The translations under genes were made by a program, and so were the position numbers. From the NCBI GenBank assembly GCA_032250895.1, contig JAVVEZ010000017.1, forward strand, positions 1-50,301: 50,301 nucleotides of DNA, read 5' to 3'. This DNA comes from JAVVEZ01 sp032250895 (lineage in GTDB: Bacteria > Pseudomonadota > Gammaproteobacteria > Pseudomonadales > Pseudohongiellaceae). Every line of letters begins with the position of its first letter. Position 1 is the first letter of the stretch. Shown here piece after piece: positions 1 to 8,097 of the stretch. A model generated the notes under the pieces. The model was not told the origin of the DNA, made no database searches, and saw only the letters and a program-made list of their open reading frames with translations.

Positions 1-1398
1 GCCCGCCTGGCGGCGAATGTCGCGCCGGGAAACCCCTATGCCGGCGTCATGCTCCCCTATACGCCTTTGCATGTGCTCGTGCTGCAGGCACTGGGATTCC
101 CCGTCATCGCCACCAGCGGCAACCGTGCCAGCGAACCCATCTGCTGTGATGAAGGCGAGGCGCTGCAGCGCTTGCAGGGCATTGCCGACCTGTTCCTGGT
201 GCATGACCGGCCCATCGTCAACCGTGCTGATGATTCCATCGTGCATGTCATGGCCGGCCGCAAAACGGTCCTGCGCCGCGGGCGTGGTTATGCACCATTG
301 GCGCTGATGCTGGCAGAGGCAGTGCAGAGGCCGGTCCTTGCCAGCGGCGGACACATGAAAAACACCGTCGCCTTCGCACTTGGCCGACGCTTGTTGCTGG
401 GACCGCATATTGGCGATCTGGATACGCCGGAAGCCTGCGCCGCGCAGCAACAATCTGCGGCTGCGCTGATGGATCTGTACCGTGCCGTACCGCAAATCGT
501 CGCGCACGACGCGCATCCGGATTACCGCTCCACACGCATGGCGCGGGAAAGCTTCGGGAAAAGCGCCGCAAATTGCCTGCCGGTGCAGCACCATTATGCC
601 CATGCGCTTGCCTGCCTGCTCGACAATGGGCGGGAAGCGCCCTGTTTCGCTGTCGTCTGGGACGGTACCGGCTATGGTGGCGACGGCACGATCTGGGGCG
701 GGGAGTTTCTGGCCATTACGCCGCATCACTATGAACGGGTGGCCCATTTTCTGCCCTTTCCCTTGCCGGGCGGGGAAGCGGCGATCCGCGATCCACGCCG
801 CGCGGCGCTGGGCGTTTTGTATGCCATGGGCGCCACAGAGCGCCTTCCAACCTGCCTTTCTGGGTGGGTGGAAGAGGAGCGCCGTCTGCTCATGCAGGCA
901 ATGGAAAAACAGCTGAACGCCCCGCTGACCTCGAGCGCGGGCCGGCTCTTCGATGCCGTGGCGGCGCTGACCGGCAGCGGGCTTGAAAACAGCTTCGAGG
1001 GCGAGGCGGCTATGACTCTGGAATTCGCGGCGCTGGAATTTTCGGTAATGGATGACGACGGCGTGTATGATTTCAGCAGTGATGACAACATCCTCGACTG
1101 GCGGCCCATGTTGCGAAAAATTATCGACGATATTGAAAGCAAAACGCCTGCGGGCATCATTTCTGCACGTTTTCACAACACGCTGGCCGCTATGATCGTT
1201 GCCATGGCCCGCCGTCAGGACGAACGACAGGTCGTGCTCAGCGGCGGCTGTTTTCAGAACAGGCGGCTGCTTGAAAGCGCGGTCAATGGTCTGCGCACGG
1301 CGGGATTCGAGCCCTTGTGGCACCGTGACATCCCGCCCAATGACGGCGGTATCGCAGCAGGTCAGATCATGGCTGTTTTACGCAGGGAGACGCACTGA
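1..1398 (+). CDS. hypF: Carbamoyltransferase HypF, C-terminal part (cut by window start)
   Basis: HypF makes the cyanide ligands of the [NiFe]-hydrogenase active site from carbamoyl phosphate and passes the thiocarboxamide to HypE. The frame is open from base 1. The acylphosphatase and zinc-finger domains and the start of the YrdC-like domain lie outside the window. What remains is the end of the YrdC-like domain (VMLPYTPLH) and the Kae1-like domain with its HHYAHA metal motif near base 590 and the DGTGYGGDGTIWGGE nucleotide-binding stretch. The stop TGA shares one base with the hypC start, so translation is probably coupled. Confident family call; no hydrogenase structural gene is in view. 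Confidence 0.95.
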   Translation, partial: ARLAANVAPGNPYAGVMLPYTPLHVLVLQALGFPVIATSGNRASEPICCDEGEALQRLQGIADLFLVHDRPIVNRADDSIVHVMAGRKTVLRRGRGYAPLALMLAEAVQRPVLASGGHMKNTVAFALGRRLLLGPHIGDLDTPEACAAQQQSAAALMDLYRAVPQIVAHDAHPDYRSTRMARESFGKSAANCLPVQHHYAHALACLLDNGREAPCFAVVWDGTGYGGDGTIWGGEFLAITPHHYERVAHFLPFPLPGGEAAIRDPRRAALGVLYAMGATERLPTCLSGWVEEERRLLMQAMEKQLNAPLTSSAGRLFDAVAALTGSGLENSFEGEAAMTLEFAALEFSVMDDDGVYDFSSDDNILDWRPMLRKIIDDIESKTPAGIISARFHNTLAAMIVAMARRQDERQVVLSGGCFQNRRLLESAVNGLRTAGFEPLWHRDIPPNDGGIAAGQIMAVLRRETH

Positions 1399-1634
1399 TG
1401 TGCCTTGCCATACCGGGTGAAGTAAGAAGCATCGAAGGTGCAAGGGCAGCCGAGCGCAGCGGCATGATTCGTTTCGGCACGCTTGAAAAACGGGCCAGCC
1501 TGGCCTTCGTGCCGGAGGCGCGGGTAGGGGATTATGTGCTGGTCCATGCGGGCGTCGCCATCAGCATCGTCCAGCCGGAGGAGGCGCGGCGCCTGTTCGA
1601 CTATCTGGACAGCATCGGAGCAGCGGCATCATGA
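1398..1634 (+). CDS. hypC: Hydrogenase maturation chaperone HypC
   Basis: Small chaperone (78 aa, normal family size) that works with HypD to assemble the Fe(CN)2CO unit and deliver it to the hydrogenase large-subunit precursor in the cytoplasm. It begins MCLAIPG, with the essential Cys2 directly after the initiator Met, which fixes the start. The start overlaps the hypF stop by one base and the stop overlaps hypD (ATGA), so the gene sits in a translationally coupled hypFCDE operon. HypC and the paralogue HybG cannot be told apart by sequence alone; context favours hypC. Confidence 0.95.
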   Translation: MCLAIPGEVRSIEGARAAERSGMIRFGTLEKRASLAFVPEARVGDYVLVHAGVAISIVQPEEARRLFDYLDSIGAAAS

Positions 1635-2725
1635 AATATGTCGATGAATACCGGGACGGGGCGGCGGCAGGAAAATACGCCGATGCGTTGAAAGCCATCG
1701 TCACCAAGGAATGGACACTCATGGAGGTCTGCGGCGGGCAGACGCACGCCATCGTACGCTTCGGCATCCTCGATCTGCTGCCAGCGGCGATCAGGCTCGT
1801 CCATGGGCCCGGCTGTCCCGTCTGCGTCACTCCGCTGGAGATGATCGACAAGGCAATCGCCATCGCGGCCAGGCCGGAAGTGATTTTCTGCTCCTTCGGC
1901 GACATGTTGCGCGTGCCGGGCTCCGGGCGCGACCTGCAAGCCGTGCGGGCGGCGGGCGGCGACGTGCGCATCGTCTATTCCCCGCTCGACTGTCTACACA
2001 TCGCGCGCGCCAACCCTGCACGCGAGGTGGTGTTTTTCGCCGTCGGCTTCGAGACCACTGCCCCCGGCAACGCCATGCTGGTGCAGCAGGCCCGGCAGCA
2101 GGGACTGAAAAACCTGTCCGTCCTCGTTTCCCACGTTCTCGTTCCACCGGCGATGGAGGCGATTTTGTCGTCCACCCAGAACCGCGTGCAGGCTTTTCTC
2201 GCGGCCGGCCATGTCTGTGCCATCATGGGGACCGGTGCCTATCTGCCATTGGTGGAAAAATACGCCGTGCCCATCGTTGTGACGGGTTTCGAACCACTCG
2301 ACATTCTGCAGGGCATCCATATGTGCGTGAGGCAGCTCGAAGAGGGACGTGCGGAGCTCGAAAACCAGTATGCGCGCGTTGTTGCCACGGCAGGAAACGG
2401 GCCGGCGCAAGTTCTGCTGGCCGAGGTGTTCGAGCTCATTCCACGCAAGTGGCGCGGCATCGGTGAAATCGCGCAAAGCGGTTGGGGACTGGCGGAAAAA
2501 TACCGTGCCTTCGACGCCGAAAACCGCTTTGGCCTTGCCGATGCACAGGTGGCGGAAGCGCCGGAATGCATCAGCGGACTTGTCCTGCAGGGGATCAAAA
2601 AGCCCTGTGAATGCCCGGCTTTCGGCAAGACCTGCACGCCCGAACGCCCGCTGGGCGCCACCATGGTCTCGGGTGAGGGAGCCTGCGCCGCCTATTACAA
2701 ATACCGGCGCGAGGATGCGGCGTGA
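1631..2725 (+). CDS. hypD: Hydrogenase maturation Fe-S protein HypD
   Basis: HypD is the redox-active scaffold on which the Fe(CN)2CO group is built together with HypC and HypE. At 364 aa it has the usual length. Visible hallmarks are CGGQTH near residue 35, GPGCPVCVTP near residue 60, GFETTAPG near residue 143, and the C-terminal cysteine cluster that holds the [4Fe-4S] centre (KKPCECPAFGKTC, then GEGACAAYY). It starts in an ATGA overlap with hypC and ends in a GTGA overlap with hypE. No abnormal residues were noticed. Confidence 0.96.
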   Translation: MKYVDEYRDGAAAGKYADALKAIVTKEWTLMEVCGGQTHAIVRFGILDLLPAAIRLVHGPGCPVCVTPLEMIDKAIAIAARPEVIFCSFGDMLRVPGSGRDLQAVRAAGGDVRIVYSPLDCLHIARANPAREVVFFAVGFETTAPGNAMLVQQARQQGLKNLSVLVSHVLVPPAMEAILSSTQNRVQAFLAAGHVCAIMGTGAYLPLVEKYAVPIVVTGFEPLDILQGIHMCVRQLEEGRAELENQYARVVATAGNGPAQVLLAEVFELIPRKWRGIGEIAQSGWGLAEKYRAFDAENRFGLADAQVAEAPECISGLVLQGIKKPCECPAFGKTCTPERPLGATMVSGEGACAAYYKYRREDAA

Positions 2726-3765
2726 TACAGCACAACGCGACGCCGGCAATGACCTGTCCCCTGCCATTGGCGGAATACCCTCATGTGCTGATGGCGCATG
2801 GCGGCGGCGGGCGCTTGTCTGCCCGGCTGATCGAGGAGCTTTTCGGTGCGGCCTTTGGTAGCGACACGGGGCATGACGGAGTGGTGCTGGATGTGCCGAC
2901 GGACAGGGTGGCGATGAGCACCGACAGTTTCGTCGTGCGGCCCCTGTTCTTTCCAGGCGGAGATATCGGCATGCTGGCGGTGAACGGAACGGTCAATGAT
3001 CTGGCCATGTGCGGCGCACGGCCGCGCTATCTGAGCGCAGGCTTCATTCTCGAAGAAGGTCTGCCGATGGCCACGCTCTGGCGTATCGCACAATCCATGC
3101 GGGCGGCGGCGGATGCGGCGGAAGTGCGCATCGTGACAGGAGATACCAAGGTGGTGGAGCGCGGGCACGGCGACGGTATTTACATCAATACCTGTGGCAT
3201 CGGTGTCCTGGAACACACGCGGCCGATTGGCCCGGCGCAGGTCACGGCGGGGGATGTGGTGCTGCTTTCCGGCGCTGTCGGCCATCACGGCATGGCCGTG
3301 ATGGCGCAGCGGGAAAGCCTGTCTTTCTCAAGTCTCATTGAAAGCGACTGTGCGCCGCTGGCCGCCACGGTCATGGCGCTGCTGGACCGGGACATCGAGG
3401 TGCATTGCCTGCGCGATGCCACGCGCGGGGGATTGGCAGCGGTGCTGAACGAGATTGCGCGGACATCCGGGCTGCAGGTCGATGGCGATGAGATGGCGAT
3501 TCCGGTTGACGACAGCGTACGCAGCGCCTGCGAGATCCTGGGCATCGACCCCATGCAGGTGGCGAACGAGGGCTGCTTCGTTGCATTTATCGCCGCAAAT
3601 GACGCGCCCAGCGCGCTGGAGCTTATGCGCCGGTTTCAACCACAGGCTGCCGTCATCGGAGAGGTGGTGGTGGGGAAAGCAGGCCTGGTCACATTGAAAA
3701 CCTCGATCGGCGGCCGGCGGATTCTGGACCTGCCGGCGGGTGAACTGTTGCCGCGTATCTGCTGA
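2722..3765 (+). CDS. hypE: Carbamoyl dehydratase HypE
   Basis: HypE dehydrates the thiocarboxamide made by HypF to a thiocyanate on its own C-terminal cysteine and donates CN to iron on HypC-HypD. The protein (347 aa, PurM-like fold) has the glycine-rich HGGGG motif near residue 30 and ends in PRIC, the universal HypE tail carrying the reactive Cys347. I chose the GTG start overlapping the hypD stop (GTGA); an ATG nine codons later (2749) is the alternative. It is the last gene of the hyp operon; the next gene begins 93 bases downstream and looks unrelated. Confidence 0.96.
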   Translation: MIQHNATPAMTCPLPLAEYPHVLMAHGGGGRLSARLIEELFGAAFGSDTGHDGVVLDVPTDRVAMSTDSFVVRPLFFPGGDIGMLAVNGTVNDLAMCGARPRYLSAGFILEEGLPMATLWRIAQSMRAAADAAEVRIVTGDTKVVERGHGDGIYINTCGIGVLEHTRPIGPAQVTAGDVVLLSGAVGHHGMAVMAQRESLSFSSLIESDCAPLAATVMALLDRDIEVHCLRDATRGGLAAVLNEIARTSGLQVDGDEMAIPVDDSVRSACEILGIDPMQVANEGCFVAFIAANDAPSALELMRRFQPQAAVIGEVVVGKAGLVTLKTSIGGRRILDLPAGELLPRIC

Positions 3766-3858
3766 AGATGGCAAGCGCTCGCTCAATGGTTCTCAGCAGG
3801 ATCGACAGATTCTCGATGGTCTTGCGTTGAATCCGGAACAGCTCTAAAGTACAGGGCC

Positions 3859-4728
3859 ATGCGTAAACTCATTCTCGTTGTCATCACACTTTTTTGGGTC
3901 CAGCCAGTGTTCGCGCAGAGCTGCGATCGTGACTGCCTGCGCAGCATGATCACGAGCTATCTCGACGCCATGCTCAAGCACGACCCCGGGCTCCTGCCGC
4001 TGGCGCCGGCGCTGCGCTTCACCGAGGACCACCAGCCGCTGCAGTTGGGTGAAGGTCTGTGGCAAAGCATCGACGGCCTGGGGACTTTCCGCCAGGACAT
4101 CCTGGATGTCGGCAACAGTACGGCCGGCGTGCATGTCCTGGCGCTGGAGGCCGGCAAGCCGGTATTGGTGGCGATTCGGCTGAAGGTGGAAGGCGGCCTC
4201 ATCGTGCAGGTGGAGTCCACCGTGGTGCGCAGCCGCGAGGAAGGCATGATCTTCAATCCGGCGGCCATTATCGAAGCGAGCGCGGCGATGAATGTGACCC
4301 CGACACCGGCGCAGCGCAACACCCGGCAGGAAATGATCCGTCTGGCGCTGCTCTATCCGGAAGGCCTGCGCATCGGCAGCTTCGTCACCGCCGGTACGCA
4401 GTTCGCGCCCGCTGCCTATCGCTTTGAAAACGGTCAACTGATGGCCGGCCCGAATTGCACCTTCTTTCCCGGCTGCGACAAGATCCGTGAACAGCGCCTG
4501 CCCACCCTGGCCGGCATTCAGGCCCGTGTGGCCGCAGTGGATGCAGAGCAGGGTATCGTGTGGCTGCGCATGAACTTCGGCCCCGGCTCACTGCTGCGTG
4601 GCGAGGGCGAACTCTCCGTCTGGGAAATGTTCAAGATCTACGAGGGCCGCATCCACGCCGTCGAAGCCTTTATGGAGGAAGTGCCGGCAGGCACGCCGTT
4701 CGGCTGGGAGTATTCAGAGCTTCCTTAA
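3859..4728 (+). CDS. Secreted protein of unknown function (289 aa)
   Basis: I do not recognise a characterised homologue. The N-terminus is a clear Sec signal peptide (basic MRK, hydrophobic core, cleavage expected after VFA, residues 17-19), so the product is periplasmic or secreted. Two Cys pairs are visible: CDRDC just after cleavage and CTFFPGC in the second half, possibly disulfides. The first half (short helices, then alternating strands with WQSIDGLG) and the acidic C-terminal strands look like tandem NTF2/SnoaL-type cones, but that is only inference. It stands alone between the hyp operon and a convergent minus-strand operon. Confidence 0.75.
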   Translation: MRKLILVVITLFWVQPVFAQSCDRDCLRSMITSYLDAMLKHDPGLLPLAPALRFTEDHQPLQLGEGLWQSIDGLGTFRQDILDVGNSTAGVHVLALEAGKPVLVAIRLKVEGGLIVQVESTVVRSREEGMIFNPAAIIEASAAMNVTPTPAQRNTRQEMIRLALLYPEGLRIGSFVTAGTQFAPAAYRFENGQLMAGPNCTFFPGCDKIREQRLPTLAGIQARVAAVDAEQGIVWLRMNFGPGSLLRGEGELSVWEMFKIYEGRIHAVEAFMEEVPAGTPFGWEYSELP

Positions 4729-4761
4729 GATACACCAGGGTTATCCAGAGCTTTCCTTGTC

Positions 4762-5613
4762 TCAGAAATCGCGGAACTGAAATTTGAAAGCTTCTCCATG
4801 CGCCTGCACATAGCCAATCGAAGGGGAAGGGAAGTGCGCGGTCATGACCAATGTCTGGTGTTCACACTGCGTCTGTAGAAACTGTGTGCGTGTTGCAATG
4901 GCCTGTTTGGGATCGCTGTCGATCCAGTAAGCCCAGTGCGGATACAGGCATTGCAGCGGGCTGTGAATCAGATCGCCGCACAGCACCGCGCGCTGTGCTC
5001 CGGATTGCAGGTGTACCGCCACATGACCGGGCGTATGCCCGGGCGTGGCTTGCAGCCAGACCTGGTCATCGAGCGCAAAATCCGTCGCGACCGGCAGCAC
5101 CTGCCCGGCTTCCATGACCGGCAGCACGCTTTCCTGGTAGGCAGGTGTACCGGCCGCCGCCACGTGTTCGATCTCCTGTTTGGCGATGATGTAGGTCGCG
5201 TTTGGAAAGGTCGGTACCCAGCGTCCGTCGACCAGCTGCGTATTCCAGCCGCAGTGGTCGCCATGCAAATGAGTGCAGAACACATAGTCCACCTGTTCGG
5301 GATGGATGCCTTTGGCCAGCAGTTTCTGGTACCAGGCCCGATCGCTGCGCTGATGCCATTCGGGGAAAAAAGTGTTGGTCTTGTCGCAGCCGAGACAGGT
5401 GTCCACCAGGATAAGGTGGTGCCTGGTGCGGATCACATAGGTCTGGATGGCGATAATCAGCTTGCCGCTGGCCGGGCACAGTGCGTTCGGTTCCAGCCAG
5501 TGCCGGTGCTGTTCGATGGCAGCGGGCGGCGCATCCGGAAACGCCGTCATGGGAGGCAGGAAGGGTGTCTCCATTTCCAGGATACGTTCGATCTGAATAT
5601 CGCCGATGTTCAT
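4762..5613 (-). CDS. Metallo-beta-lactamase-fold hydrolase
   Basis: Predicted cytoplasmic metal-dependent hydrolase of the MBL superfamily (283 aa). The zinc motif HLHGDH is at residues 115-120, preceded by the strand LILVDTCLG that carries the conserved Asp, and the later metal His lies in TPGHTPGH near residue 200. No signal peptide is seen. The domain layout resembles lactonase-like MBL enzymes, but the substrate cannot be read from sequence. It is probably the last gene of a minus-strand operon with two DoxX proteins and a DUF805 protein (38-base gap to the latter). Its 3' end faces the secreted-protein gene, with 33 bases between the stops and no obvious terminator. Confidence 0.88.
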   Translation of the reverse strand: MNIGDIQIERILEMETPFLPPMTAFPDAPPAAIEQHRHWLEPNALCPASGKLIIAIQTYVIRTRHHLILVDTCLGCDKTNTFFPEWHQRSDRAWYQKLLAKGIHPEQVDYVFCTHLHGDHCGWNTQLVDGRWVPTFPNATYIIAKQEIEHVAAAGTPAYQESVLPVMEAGQVLPVATDFALDDQVWLQATPGHTPGHVAVHLQSGAQRAVLCGDLIHSPLQCLYPHWAYWIDSDPKQAIATRTQFLQTQCEHQTLVMTAHFPSPSIGYVQAHGEAFKFQFRDF

Positions 5614-5651
5614 CTGTTAAATTGTCAGGGAGTCCTGAACTCAGGAGCCTC

Positions 5652-6020
5652 TCAGGCCTCGCTGTTCGGGTTCACGCAGCCCCACAGTGCGAACGCGGCA
5701 GAGACGGTGAGTGCGATCCACAGAAGGGCGCCATCCAGGGTGTCGCTTAGGTCCAGGTAGCCGAGCTGGATGGCGAAGGTGGCAAGCATCAGCACCAGAG
5801 GTACGAGCACCAGCCAGGCAGAGTAGCCCATGTCGCGTACACGCCGGGCGAGCAATACGAAAGCCGGATACATCAGCACCAACAAGCAGAACTGCCCCGT
5901 GCGGCCGGTCACGAGAAAAGCATAGAAGGCGAGCACTGCGAGGAGCGTGATAAGCGCCGGCACGAACTGTGCACGTGAGGTGCGGCCGGTGGGGTTTACG
6001 AACAGTGCATCATAGCTCAT
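5652..6020 (-). CDS. DUF805-family small membrane protein
   Basis: A 122-aa protein with four hydrophobic segments. It shows the family marks of DUF805: a GRTSRAQF motif ahead of the first membrane segment and RVRDMGYSAW in the cytoplasmic loop. The function of the family is unknown. The ATG at 6020 is preferred over the one at 6026 because GAGG lies 8 bases ahead of it, whereas for 6026 the spacing would be too short. Only 10 bases separate it from the upstream DoxX gene, so it is very likely co-transcribed. Confidence 0.8.
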   Translation of the reverse strand: MSYDALFVNPTGRTSRAQFVPALITLLAVLAFYAFLVTGRTGQFCLLVLMYPAFVLLARRVRDMGYSAWLVLVPLVLMLATFAIQLGYLDLSDTLDGALLWIALTVSAAFALWGCVNPNSEA

Positions 6021-6030
6021 GGGCATTTCC

Positions 6031-6444
6031 TCAGTCCTCCCCGATCGCCAGCGCGTGCCGTTGCAGCGCGCCGCGGTAGTAAGGGAGCCAGGCCAGCATC
6101 AACAGTCCGTTGAGGGCGAAAGCCGCGAACGCCAACAGCGCAGTCAGGGGCTGCTGATCCAGAATCGCGGCCCAGAACAGCGCACAGGTAGAGATCGGCA
6201 TCAGCGCGCAGAGCGCCACAGGCACAAAGAAGCCCGCGAGTACCAGGGCCCCCGCCAGCAATTGAAGCGCCATGGCCACATCCAGCAGCCGCGAGTTCAC
6301 CAGGGCGCTCATCAGTTGAATGGCCATTGGCTCATGGCCGCCGGGTGCGGGCCAGAGTGACAGAAACAGATAGTTGGCGCCGTTGAGCAGCATCCACGCA
6401 CCAAAGAGGAGGCGACCCACAAGGACGAGTTGCTTCATGCTCAT
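6031..6444 (-). CDS. DoxX-family membrane protein (second of pair)
   Basis: A 137-aa integral membrane protein with four predicted helices, matching the DoxX/DoxD-like family: helix 1 with GRLLFGAWMLLNGANYL, then LQLLAGALVLAGF in helix 2. The start ATG overlaps the stop of the preceding DoxX gene (ATGA), so the two are translationally coupled. A longer open frame runs upstream through the first DoxX gene in another phase, but that stretch is not a DoxX sequence and is rejected. DoxX members are linked to redox or thiol stress in some bacteria; the role here is unknown. Confidence 0.82.
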   Translation of the reverse strand: MSMKQLVLVGRLLFGAWMLLNGANYLFLSLWPAPGGHEPMAIQLMSALVNSRLLDVAMALQLLAGALVLAGFFVPVALCALMPISTCALFWAAILDQQPLTALLAFAAFALNGLLMLAWLPYYRGALQRHALAIGED

Positions 6445-6842
6445 ACGCCAGCCTCCGCACGCAGGGTGAACATCGGACGATAACTCCTGGAATAGGCCAG
6501 GCACAGCAGAACGTTGAAAAGCAGTGTGGTGTAGCCATACAGGGCGGCAAACGAGTTCCAGCCTTCGAGTGGCGCATCCCAATAGAACACACCGAAAGAT
6601 ACCGGCAGGCAGATCAGCAGCATGAGCGGCGTATAGAACCCGATCAACACGCCGAGCCCCGCAACCAGCTCCACGGCCTTGACCAGATCGAACAGATGGC
6701 TGTCGAGCAGGGCGCTGATCAGCTCCTGGCTCAAGGGCTGGGTGCCCATCGGCTGAGGAAACAGCGGTATGAAATGGTTCAGGCCTGCGGGAATCATCCA
6801 TGCCGCGAACACCAATCGTACGAACCAGACGGCATATTTCAT
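6441..6842 (-). CDS. DoxX-family membrane protein (first of pair)
   Basis: A 133-aa four-helix membrane protein that resembles its downstream neighbour (FAAWMIPAGLNHF in helix 1, ELVAGLGVLIGF in helix 2), so the two look like a tandem duplication that may form a heteromer. The ATG at 6842 follows a G-rich stretch (GGGGGG) that could serve as ribosome binding site; a TTG five codons upstream is possible but less likely. It heads the doxX-doxX-DUF805-MBL operon. The 230 bases upstream (6843-7072) hold no gene I can support. Confidence 0.82.
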   Translation of the reverse strand: MKYAVWFVRLVFAAWMIPAGLNHFIPLFPQPMGTQPLSQELISALLDSHLFDLVKAVELVAGLGVLIGFYTPLMLLICLPVSFGVFYWDAPLEGWNSFAALYGYTTLLFNVLLCLAYSRSYRPMFTLRAEAGV

Positions 6843-7072
6843 GGAGCCCCCCTGCAATAATGCTTGTAATTGTTATGGGTCTTGTTTGCATGGCTTATGT
6901 GAGAGTCTAGCTTAGCCTTCATTCAGGGCCATGTAAACAGTGTGAAAAAGAGACAGAATGATGGAACCATCTCCAGGTCCCGTTTTGAATTCACTGACAG
7001 TGGTGGACCGTGGCATCAAGAATACAGGAATTTTGAAATTCGGCTCTGGCACCTGTTTCTCTGTTCCCTTGC

Positions 7073-8005
7073 CTATCCCTTCGGAAAGCGCCTGCAAGCC
7101 TCTGCGTGGATATCGGCGGGCAAGGGACCGCGGGCCGCCACCTGCACATTGTTGATCAGGTGCTCCGGATTGGCGGTACCGACGATGGTGGTCGTCATGT
7201 CGGGATTGCTGATGGTAAAGCGGAGCATGAACTCCATCGGTGTCATTCCGGCCAGTAAATCGTCGATCCCGGTCTCCTGCCAGAGCCGGCGGCGGGCCCG
7301 GAACGCGGCCTGCAGAAAGGCAGGGTATTCATCGATCAGGGCTTCATCCTTGACAATGACGCCGCGCGCCACACCGCCGCGAAGCACGATGCCGGCACCA
7401 CCCAGAGCGGCCTGGTGAATCAGGTCTTCATGCTCGCGTTCAAGCAGCGAATAGGGCGTCTGGATCACGTCGAATACGCCCATCTCAATCTGCTCCGCAA
7501 GCTGGGGATTGTTGCCGGAGATGCCGATGAAACGCACCTTGCCTTCTTCCTTGAGCCGCAACAGCTCCGCGACGGAATCGTTGGCTTCCAGCACGGCGCG
7601 CGAGGGGCTGACATGGAACTGCACGACATCGAGATAATCCGTCTTCATGCGGCGCAGGCTTTGCTCGACGCCGGCGCGCACATTGGCCCGGCTGAAGTCG
7701 TGGGGCTTGAGCCGGTCGTGAGGAGTATCCGGTGCGGCAATCGGGCAGCCACATTTGCTGGCCAGGTAAAATTCGCTGCGACGGTGGGCAATCCGGTCGC
7801 CGATCTCCTGTTCCGAGTAGCCGTAATCCGGCGAGGTGTCGATGTAGTTGATGCCCTGATCCAGCACCGCGTTCAGGATCGCCCCCGCCTCTTTGGGGCT
7901 CAGCCGTGGAAAGTGATCGGTGCCACGCAGTTCCATGGCCCCGTAACCCAGTTTGGTGACCTTGAGGCCGGTGCGGCCCAGAACCGCTTTGGGCAGAGTA
8001 TTCAT
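7073..8005 (-). CDS. Aldo/keto reductase
   Basis: NAD(P)H-dependent oxidoreductase of the AKR superfamily (310 aa, TIM barrel, cytoplasmic). The catalytic tetrad is visible: Asp and Tyr in DTSPDYGYSE, Lys in LASKCG, His in VVQFHVS. The start at MNTLPKAVLG is supported by GGGAG 8 bases upstream; the longer in-frame extension to 8071 is not conserved-looking. The C-terminal TIVGTANPEHL segment is where these enzymes bind the nucleotide phosphate. The substrate is unknown. It is 92 bases downstream of the DUF4153 gene on the same strand. Confidence 0.92.
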   Translation of the reverse strand: MNTLPKAVLGRTGLKVTKLGYGAMELRGTDHFPRLSPKEAGAILNAVLDQGINYIDTSPDYGYSEQEIGDRIAHRRSEFYLASKCGCPIAAPDTPHDRLKPHDFSRANVRAGVEQSLRRMKTDYLDVVQFHVSPSRAVLEANDSVAELLRLKEEGKVRFIGISGNNPQLAEQIEMGVFDVIQTPYSLLEREHEDLIHQAALGGAGIVLRGGVARGVIVKDEALIDEYPAFLQAAFRARRRLWQETGIDDLLAGMTPMEFMLRFTISNPDMTTTIVGTANPEHLINNVQVAARGPLPADIHAEACRRFPKG

Positions 8006-8097
8006 TGTGATTGCTCCCTGTTGTCTTTCTGTCGGCAAGAGCAAGTATGCTACACACGGCAGGAAAGGCACAGATCAAATTTGCAACAAACTGCTGC

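Noticed and set aside
6031..6891. A 286-aa fused DoxX protein
   Set aside because: Its first half is the other DoxX gene read in the wrong phase. The two DoxX genes are separate and joined by an ATGA overlap.
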